A stretch of DNA of 64,000 nt from Thalassia testudinum (lineage: Eukaryota; Streptophyta; Magnoliopsida; Alismatales; Hydrocharitaceae): the NCBI GenBank assembly GCA_037157565.1, contig JAZHRO010000012.1, positions 10,070,501 through 10,134,500 of the forward strand, written 5' to 3'. Both the position numbers and the translations under genes were made by a program. Below are positions 56,657-64,000 of the stretch, in pieces. The notes below the pieces were generated by a model, which was not told the origin of the DNA, ran no database searches, and was given only the letters and a program-made list of their open reading frames with translations. Numbering within the stretch: the first letter of the stretch is position 1; each line of letters begins with the position of its first letter.

Positions 56657-57545
56657 TCAAGCAGATGATCCTTGCATTAGCTCAAGTTCTATACCTTCAT
56701 CATCTGTCAGATGTTGCTCAAGACTTTGAATGCCAGATTGACAAGCTTCAAGTTTCCAGGATGAATCAATTTTAGGTAAATCATATACATCAGGTTTAAG
56801 AGATAAGGAAAACTCTGGGAGATCAGGCAGAGATAAGAGAGTCCTGTAGAGGAATTACGATTTGTAAGATTCAGAAGAGTGTAGGCACCAAAAACATGGT
56901 GATATTGACTAACACAGAGAATAACCACCAATGATAGATATCAATGGGAAATGAAACAATTTTGTGATAAAGAACGTATAAAAATTAATCCAATATTACG
57001 AAACAGATTAGGTTTGAGTCATACTTTTCTTGTTCAAACAGGTAGCCAAACATTTCATATTTCTGTGATGCCAACTCAGGAATTTTATTGCGTAAATGCT
57101 TCATAGCACCCCATGGTGGAGGGACCCTGAGAAAAGAAACCAATCTTAGTATGCATATGACAAAAGCAGATTGTACGTGGAAAGGTAAAGAGTAGAACCT
57201 TGTTACAGGGAGTGCCAGACAAAAGCTTAGGCAGACTTTTTTGCTTTCCATAAGTAGCTCATCAGAAGCCAGGAAACTGTCTACCGCACTTATATGACCA
57301 TCTGGCCCATTTTTCTTCTCGAGAAGGAGACCATGGTAGTAGTATGCTGCAGCCTAGGGAAATTTATGCGTGGCATGAGCAATGGCCGCACATTCTCATG
57401 GAAGGGAGTCAACATTGGAAATCAATATATCAGCACAAACAAGTCATGCTCAAACCTTGGCTTCTAGGTACTTCCACTTTACAAAATGTAGATATTTCTT
57501 GCCATAACTTCCATCAGTAGCAGATCCCGACAGACAGTAGTAAGC
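56657..57545 (-). CDS. BRO1-like domain protein, last four exons (5' part not found)
   Basis: Exons, in coding order: 57545-57456 (AYYCLSGSATDGSYGKKYLH...), 57353-57199 (AAAYYYHGLLLEKKNGPDGH...SDELLMESKKVCLSF), 57126-57025 (VPPPWGAMKHLRNKIPELAS...FGYLFEQ) and 56843-56657 (LSLPDLPEFSLSLKPDVYDL to a TGA). All four acceptors end in AG and the three donors start with GT. The phases agree exactly (90, 155, 102 and 187 bases), giving 177 continuous residues. The pattern matches the C-terminal half of plant BRO1-like proteins, relatives of ALIX that act in endosomal sorting. The three introns are only 72-181 bases. The next upstream intron holds a LINE and probably the Copia cluster; the earlier exons are not visible here. 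Identification is from memory of the family. Confidence 0.75.
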
Positions 57546-57646
57546 CTGTCGAACAAAAATGAAGGAAATCATTAAAAATCTAAGGCTCGAAATTGCTTCC
57601 ATATCTTACTTTTTCTATTAGCAATACAACCACAACAGTCATAGCC

Positions 57647-58450
57647 ACTTTTTTTTTTTGTGAAATTCAAAAGGATCCCTCCCTTTGAAAATAGCTGTAT
57701 TCCTTTGAAGCCACAAAGCCTAAACCGCCGCCAAAGGCTAGCCGGATCTTGCCTTGTTTATTAGCAATAGAGCCAACGCCCATCCTTCCAATAGCAAGGC
57801 TCCTCCGAAGAACCATGCATCCAATCAAATCCATCATTTCTTAAACAGAAGTGGCCAATGGACAAGAAAAAATGTGAGGGGTCCTGTTCCAATACACAAA
57901 AAACACAGGCAGGATCCATTTGAGATGCAAGCTCAACTGATAAGAGAAACGTCCTTCTAAACAGCTAGGCATCATAACCTTCAAAGAGGTCTTTGTCTTC
58001 CAAACCTGTTTCTTTAGAAAGTAAAGCATGCTAACCAGCTTTATTGTGAAAGTGATGCAATCCCATCCCATTTACCCAGTTAAGCAAGGACAATCTCAAA
58101 TATTTGGTCTCTTCCTGCGGCTGAAAAAATCTAAAACTCTGTTCTCAGATGTTTGACAAGAAATAGCTGTCTAATACACTTGACTCCTCTCAATCAGAGT
58201 TCCAAGAAGAAACCAAGGCGGTAAGTTCCATTCAGCAGACTGCCTGAGAAACTGATCCAGTAAAACTCCTATGAATCACCAAAGGCATAAGATGAAATAA
58301 ACATTTCCAGGGAAAAAGAAGGCCCCAGGCTCAGGCATAAACCTGTCTTCCCAATTTATCATCTTTCCATAACTAGCAGACAACAAACTAGCCACCATGT
58401 CGTCTTCCCTGACTGTGATTTTGACAATCCAATTTGTCAAGAGCATTTAA
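57647..58450 (-). pseudogene. LINE 3' fragment with poly(A), inside the BRO1-like gene intron
   Basis: A T-run on the plus strand (57650-57660) is the poly(A) tail of a minus-strand insertion. Upstream, the frames read ELASQMDPACVFCVYWNRTP followed by HIFSCPLATSV, the zinc-binding C-terminal domain (zf-RVT) of plant LINEs, then RLAFGGGLGFVASKEYSYFQ. Frameshifts and stops are frequent. It lies in the intron ahead of the 57456-57545 exon. The left end of similarity is uncertain; 58450-58704 has an open minus frame of unknown origin. Confidence 0.7.
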
Positions 58451-58821
58451 TTCATGGCTCCATAATGCAGAGCATCCAAATTCTCTTCTGAAAATAGATG
58501 AGATTCTTCTGCCCAAGCAACCAAAGGTGGTTCCTCATTGTTTCCCACAACTTCTTCAAGTAAAATTTGTGCATCAGCCCCATTATATACTCTTACACCC
58601 TTTTTGGGACAGAAAAGACTGACATAAAAAAGATGGGAATTTTTGTCAAAATCGATTTTAAGAGTGCTAATCTCCCATCTCCAAACAGAAGGCGAGCCAA
58701 ACATGTTATGGGAAGAGGCACCATCCCTCCAGCTTTTACCCTAATTTTCGATCATTGGCTCCCAGCCTTCCACATGAAAAGGCCTGCTCAAGAGAGGCAA
58801 ACCGAAACATGTTATGGGAAG
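58451..58821. other. Unassigned region, open frame on the minus strand
   Basis: An 85-codon minus frame (58447-58704) encodes LLEEVVGNNEEPPLVAWAEE and may be LINE or intron sequence; I do not recognise it. ACATGTTATGGGAAG occurs twice (58701 and 58807), the second copy just before the Copia LTR. Confidence 0.35.
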
Positions 58822-59097
58822 TGAGCATTTTGGAGTGACAAGTGCAGCACGTGATGATAATCCTCAATATTCATCCTTCTTGAATATCATCCTATACAAA
58901 ATAAAGACATTGAAATATAGTTTTACGTGGAAAATGCCAAAGGGAAAAACCACCGGAGAGCAGCCACCAATGCTCTCCTTGACCGCTAGGTTTTCATCAT
59001 TAAAAAAACGAAAGAGGGGAGGTGTTGCATTTATAGTACTTAAGGTGGACGGATCTGCCCTAAGATCCACATATCTGATTAGACATACAACTTAACA
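58822..59097 (-). repeat. 3' LTR of a degenerate minus-strand Copia element
   Basis: On the minus strand it starts TGTTAAGTTGTATG at 59097 directly after a polypurine-like CTGGAGGGTGAG, contains a TATA-like CTATAAATGC (about 59038), and ends near TGCTCA at 58822. RNase H of the same orientation lies upstream. The left border is approximate. Confidence 0.6.
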
Positions 59098-60610
59098 CTC
59101 ACCCTCCAGTTGGGCATAGATATTAAACATGCCCACCTTCCCAACATTTTCTTCAAAGAGCATCATGGCAAGTCCTTTAGTGAAGATATCCACCTCCTGA
59201 TCACTGAAGCGGATATACAGGTGACACGCTTCCCTAGAATCAGTTTTCTCTTGCTCAACTTCCCAACATTTTCTTCAAGCTGCATCGTGGCGAGCCCTTC
59301 AGTGAAGATATTTGCCACCTGATCGCTGAAGCAGATATGTAGGAGGCATACATCACTAAAACCAATTTTCTCTTGTATAAAATGCCTATCCAACTCAACA
59401 TGCATGGTCCTATCATTAAGAACCGGATTGTTTGTAAGATTTATGGTAACCTTGTTATTACAATAGAGTTTCATAGAAAGATTCGGAGATATGCCACAAC
59501 ATTTCCATGATTCCAGCAACCATTGCTCTATATCCTGCTTCTACACTCCAAACACTCTACTTTTTATTCCTCCAAATAATAAGATTTCCTCCCCTAAGGA
59601 TCCTATCAATTGCTTTAAGGTGAACATTGGTAGGAGCATGCATAAATTAACTCATTACACTCACTACATAGGCAAGGTCAAGTCGAGTGAGCATTAAATA
59701 AATAAGTTTTCCAACAATTTTCTGATACCTATGTTTATGAGATTCATCAAGTTGTTTTCCATTCTTCAAGGTAAGACAATAGTTGGCTTCAATTGGAGTC
59801 GCAATAGGCATGCAACCTAATTTCCTAGTTTCTTTCAGCAAATCTAACACATACTTCCTTTAACAAAGAAAGAGCTCATCTTTAGATCTTACAATTTCAA
59901 TTCCAAGTAAGTCTTTCAGACTTCCTAAATCCTTGATCTCAAACTCTTTTAGTAATCTTTTATTGAGATTCTGGATCTCCTCTTCAGCATCTCTTGTAAG
60001 GATCATATCATCCACATACACAAGGAAAAGGGCAACTTTCTCTCCACATTTTTTGATGAATAAGGTGTGATCACCATTTCCCTGTTTATACTCTTGGTCC
60101 TTCGTAGCAATTCTCAACGTCTCAAATCAAGCTTCGGGAAATTGTTTAAGGCCATGGAAAGATTTCTTGAGCTTGAAGCACTTATCTTCTCGTTTATATC
60201 CTAGTGGCATGCACATATAGATCCCCTCCTTCAGGTTTCCATTCGAAAAGGCACTTTTAACATCTAATTGATACAAAGGCCAAGAGAATTGTACTAAGGA
60301 GAGAACTTGAACAAAATTCATCTTTGCAACTGGTGCAAAAGTCTCCAAGTAGTCTACCCCATACTTTTGCATAAACCCTTTCACACCCAATCTAGCGTTG
60401 TACCTCTCTACTCATTCAACAACCTTGTATTTGATAGTATACACCCATTTCGAGCCCACTATCTAGGCGCCCTTAGGTATATCTACCACCTCCCATGTGT
60501 CATTTTTTAACAAGGCCTTCATTTCTTCCTACATTGCTGCCACCCATCTGGGATCACATTGGGCTTCACCCACATTTTTCTAAAAATCATAATGAGTGAT
60601 GATGAAAAGA
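59098..60610 (-). pseudogene. pol: Degenerate Copia pol: RT and RNase H
   Basis: In coding order: EEMKALLKNDTWEVVDIPKG (about 60525), YGVDYLETFAPVAK, YQLDVKSAFSNGNLKEGIYM, SFHGLKQFPEA, ALFLVYVDDMILT (the RT active site, about 60000), LGSLKDLLGIEI, then VGKLIYLMLTRLDLAYVVSV and MKLYCNNKVTINLTNNPVLN of RNase H (about 59465). The frame is split by stops and shifts into at least four pieces (60390-60127, 60117-59860, 59850-59647, 59519-59163), so it is dead. Integrase pieces of the same copy lie at 62358-63105, beyond an inserted element. Confidence 0.85.
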
Positions 60611-60918
60611 AGCACTTGTATCTAGGAGTAGGCCAAGATAATCCTATATAATTGTTGATCCCATATATGGAACACCAATATATCTTTAAGATTGTCTAAT
60701 CTCCTTCTTTGGGTGCCTCTGCATGATGCTTTTATTTCCTACAATTTCTCCATTGTTTCCACTATATATTCTTGCAGTTTCAACTCCAGATACATCAATT
60801 TTAAAAACAAGTGTTCTCAGTTATATCTGGTACTAGAATGGGATTTGAAGAGGGAAAGGGAGCAGGAATGAGATTAGTATTGGTCTTCCTCTTTTAAAGA
60901 GAGTAAGGATACAAATAT

Positions 60919-62357
60919 TGAAACTTTTTACAATAAAATATTTGTTGTTATTCATAAAAGGAGACCATAGCGCTCTTTATATAGAGTGGGGAAAGGGTAT
61001 ACATGGAAACCTAAACGACCCTTTACTAAAAATAGACATAACTAAATAAAGAGATAAAATCTCCAACTTTATTTCCTAACACTCCCACGCACGACAAGAC
61101 GTGGGAGACGGCGAAGTCTTGGATCCATAAGGTAGTGAAGATCCACTCTCGTTGACGTGGTAGTCCGCTTTGTGTCTTCAACCCTGGATTCCCCTACTTA
61201 TATGCCCTCATAGAGCCAGTTAATGCTCAGTTTCTCTTGAGATGCGTGAGTGCTGCCCGAACTTCGACATCTTGAGGCGGCTCCCGTCTTCAAATCTTGT
61301 ATCTTCAACTCAACATATAAGGGCCCAAATGAGATAACTCAAAACTTTGAGAGGTTATCGACAAATACCCCATCACTAAAAGACTCATCTTTTAAGAAAA
61401 CAAAATAGTGGACTTAAGCATAAATAACCCTAAAATATTTTTTTTTATAAAAGACACCTAAACCTAAAGAGGATTTCTCCTCTTCGTTTGATTCTCCTTT
61501 CTGCTGCCATGGAGAAGACCTTCCCCTCTCTTCATTGTGGGCCTGCTAATGGTGGCGCTCCTCCTGAGGAGCCTTCGGACAACAGCGTCAATGAGGTTGC
61601 TGTGGTTGACCCTCTAGCACCAGTCCTGGAGGTCGATCTCCGACCAGCAGAAGGTCCCCACCAAGGTGTCGCAATGAGGACGGGGGCCCCTGAACCCGGG
61701 CTTCAGCGTTGCCATTCAGTTGGCAAAGGCTCCTAAGGCCTAAATCGCCTCCAGCACCACCGTGCACCTCTTGATCAGCAGATCCATCGCCCCATCGCAT
61801 CGCCGACCTCCAACACCTACACCGGCAGGCGTGTAGACGCACCGCCCTGCTTCCCACGTAGGGCGTCGACCCCTGCTAGGCCGATCTTCGCCATCGCCTC
61901 CTAACCATGGATTGCCTCCTACGGCGATCTGATCGCACAAGCCATTAGCAAGAGGCGTCTCTTCTAGCGATTGGAGGCGTTGGCGGTGAGCCTCTTCTTG
62001 TGCCTCATCGACCACCTCTACCAGCATCGAAGACAAACAATGGCGACCACAGCAGGGAAAGAGGAGAATGTGTGGGAGAGGAGAGGGCCTCTCCGGTGGC
62101 TCGCCGGAGATGACAGCGCCACTGGAGGGCCTCCCCCTTCTAGGATTTCTTCTCTTTTTTTCCACGAGATCAAACCCGCTCTGATACCATGTAGAGATTT
62201 TAGGTGGGCGAAATATTTGTTGTTATTCATAAAAGGAGACCCTAACCCTCTTTATATAGAGAGGGGAAAGGGTATCCATGGAAACAACCTAAACAACCCT
62301 TCACTAAAAATAGACAACAAAATAAGGAGATAAAATCTCCAACTTTATTTCCTAACA
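60919..62357 (-). mobile_element. Small non-autonomous LTR element inserted in the Copia copy
   Basis: Two similar LTRs: 62190-62357 (168 bp, 5' LTR on the minus strand) and about 60919-61081 (3' LTR). Each starts TGTTAGGAAATAAAGTTGGA and has a TATATAAAGAG promoter box. The internal part begins with TGGTATCAGAGC (plus 62177-62188), the initiator tRNA-Met primer site. A GTGGGAG purine tract stands before the 3' LTR. The internal 1.1 kb is GC-rich and shows no gag or pol. I could not find matching target copies (right flank ACTAC). Confidence 0.75.
61082..62176 (-). other. Internal region of the small LTR element, unidentified content
   Basis: Frames are open on both strands (minus 61740-62165, plus 61488-61736). 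The minus one starts only from GTG just after the primer site and encodes a proline/arginine/glycine-rich sequence without a known domain. It may be a relic of gag or captured host sequence. No call is made. Confidence 0.35.
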
Positions 62358-63105
62358 ACTACCATCACCATCACCAACATGCTCCCTGACTGTTTTGGTC
62401 ACCCACATGTGCACCATTCTCAATAGTAAAGATCTTTATGCCAAGATATCCAAGATCCTCTTCACTCGTAGTAGTCTCCCCCTAAAGAGAAGGCTTGGTG
62501 AAGTATGAGTCTTCCTCAAAGAAGGAAACATCCTTAACTACATATTGCTTCCTTATAGTAGGATCAAAACATTTGTACCTCTTTTAGATTCTAGAGTAGC
62601 CCAAGAACATGCCGTTAATGGCATGAGGATCAAGTTTCCCATTACTCCCATTACCGAGCATGAGATTGTGAATGAAACAAAGACAACCAAGCATCTTTAG
62701 TAGTAAGGTGAACAATTTCTTCCCAGGAAATAACATTGATACCGGGGGGTTGCCCCCCAAGACAAGGGATGGTATCTTGTTGATAAGAAAGGCGCTTGTT
62801 ACAGCTATCTCCCCCTAAAATCTTTTGGGAACATTATGTTAATACGATCATCCTCGTGTAGTCTCTAGAAGATTGCAACTCTTCTTTCAGGTGCATCATT
62901 TTGTTGAGGGGTGTAATTACAAGATGTCTCATGGATGATCCCCTTTGTGCGGAAACACTACTGTAAGGAACAATCTAGGCACTCTCTAACATTTATCAAA
63001 TCTGAACACTTTCACTGCGCTGGGCAAACTGATTTTCAATCATATTTGCAAAGATTTGAACACCCTTTAGCACCTTCAATTTTTTAACAAATACATGAAT
63101 GTATA
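62358..63105 (-). pseudogene. pol: Degenerate Copia integrase fragment
   Basis: Minus-strand frames show FANMIENQFAQRSESVQI (about 63060-63000), the region of the second catalytic aspartate, and KLDPHAINGMFLGYSR with KRYKCFDP and VVKDVSFFEEDSYF (about 62640-62500), the integrase C-terminal region. Stops are frequent. It continues the Copia copy at 59098-60610, from which it is separated by the inserted small element. Confidence 0.75.
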
Positions 63106-63250
63106 TGTTAGTACATATGGTCTTTTTATTTTCTCTTATTGTAAGGGCTATGAGTGTTTAGTCTCTCAGGGATATTTATGTACTTTTGACTCTACGACCT
63201 CTATATAAAGAGGGCCCTAGGGTTTCCAATGAAATCAAGTCATTCATCCA
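63106..63250 (+). repeat. Short 5' LTR (145 bp) of another small Copia/TRIM-type element
   Basis: Starts TGTTAGTACATATGG and ends TTCATCCA, with CTCTATATAAAGAGGG as promoter box, similar to that of the 62190-62357 LTR. It is directly followed by an initiator tRNA-Met primer site. It interrupts the Copia integrase fragment. The element runs off the right edge. Confidence 0.75.
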
Positions 63251-63252
63251 AT

Positions 63253-64000
63253 TTGGTATCAGAGCATTGGTCCTAGATTATGGCTCTAGGTATCCCACCT
63301 TCAAGGCCTCCTAAACCCTACCACCGAATCCTGATCTCTTCTCTCTCTTCCTTGGCGGTAGCAGCGGCCTCCAATGGCCCTTCAACCGCACGCAATAGCC
63401 CCAATGGCCCCTGGCAGCGCTTCAGAGGCACACATCAGCCCTTGCTGTGGGGCTGCGGCAATGCGGGGGTCGCTGAAACAAGCCAATGGTGCTCCGCAGT
63501 GGTTGTCTGACCTAGCAACGACGCTACAGCGACGTAGCGACCTGCTACAGCAGCAAGCGGCAGCATTAAAGCTTCAAGGAGCATCGGTGGTGCTCTGCAG
63601 CAGCTGGTAGCAACAATGACACCTCCAAATCGGCAGCGATGACTTGTGTAGCGGTGCAGCAGCGGTTTGCAGTAGCGACCGGTGGCAATTGGCAACGCAA
63701 CCGGCAGCATAGGCGGTGCAAGGGGTTTTCTATCCCAGTGCAATAATCGTGAGGGGCCTCTTGCCCTGATCTAGGAACTGTAATCCTTGTTGTTGCGAGA
63801 GGGAGGCTAAGTCTCTTTGGGGCCACCTTGGGTGCTATCCTTGCACCCAAGTGAGGCCAACATCTATCTAAGGAGGCCTCTTGTTAGCTATGCAGATCTG
63901 AATTCGTTTGTTTTCAAATTATTTGATGGTTTCTTGATCCTAGACGCTTGATCGAGGCTTCCGGATTGCGAAGATAGCTTCAGATAATCGGTCTGAGGTG
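63253..64000 (+). mobile_element. Internal region of the 63106 element (runs off the right edge)
   Basis: Opens with TTGGTATCAGAGC (primer site) and an ATG at 63281 soon after. The 76-codon frame MALGIPPSRPPKPYHRILIS ends at 63510 and resembles nothing I know. The rest is GC-rich up to 63730, then AT-rich. The gag and pol state cannot be judged from this piece. Confidence 0.55.

Overview
The window is a stretch of nuclear DNA from a flowering plant with a repeat-rich genome. The signs are LTR retrotransposons with plant-type primer sites (tRNA-Asp and initiator tRNA-Met), Athila-type and SIRE-type proteins, GT-AG introns, and the exons of a plant BRO1-like gene. The species cannot be told from the sequence. 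About 46 kb (1-46143) is nested LTR retrotransposons. The remaining 18 kb is gene-bearing but littered with LINEs, small LTR elements, a MITE and a decayed Copia element.

Layout. 1-3275: 5' end of a minus-strand Athila-type element (LTR 420-3275, primer site 394-411) that landed in the gag of a plus-strand relative. 3276-8027: the rest of that relative ('A': gag tail, protease, acidic region, 3' noncoding region, start of its 3' LTR), with no reverse transcriptase or integrase. 8028-26780: element 'E', a non-autonomous relative. Its 5' LTR is split by element 'D' (9241-17011, complete, target duplication GAGCC, one intact 665-codon ORF). Its leader holds a solo LTR (18735-21541, duplication GGTAT). 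26781-33005: 3' half of an autonomous Athila-type element 'C' (end of RT, RNase H, integrase, 3' LTR). 33011-43988: a complete, very young SIRE-type Copia element (duplication TCCAT) with gag, pol and a third ORF. 43989-46143: LTR fragments 'G' and 'H'. 46144-64000: a possible small gene (46440-46860), tandem duplications, a MITE, a LINE (about 53800-56030), the last four exons of a BRO1-like gene (56657-57545), a LINE in its upstream intron, and a degenerate minus-strand Copia element carrying a small LTR element and a second short LTR.

How the parts relate. A, E, D and C share a 3' noncoding module: a small hairpin, an internal polypurine-like tract, three imperfect repeats starting CCATGG, and the true polypurine tract. 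The non-autonomous members can therefore plausibly be copied by proteins from members like C. Instead of pol, A, E and D carry acidic ORFs.

The strongest unexplained signal is a short palindrome, AGACGTCT (core GACGTC, with a GTCGTC/GACGAC variant). It forms dense irregular arrays in the SIRE LTRs, again between SIRE pol and ORF3, and in the solo LTR. It also appears as paired inverted copies in every Athila-type LTR class here. The same motif in unrelated element families suggests one shared DNA-binding activity.
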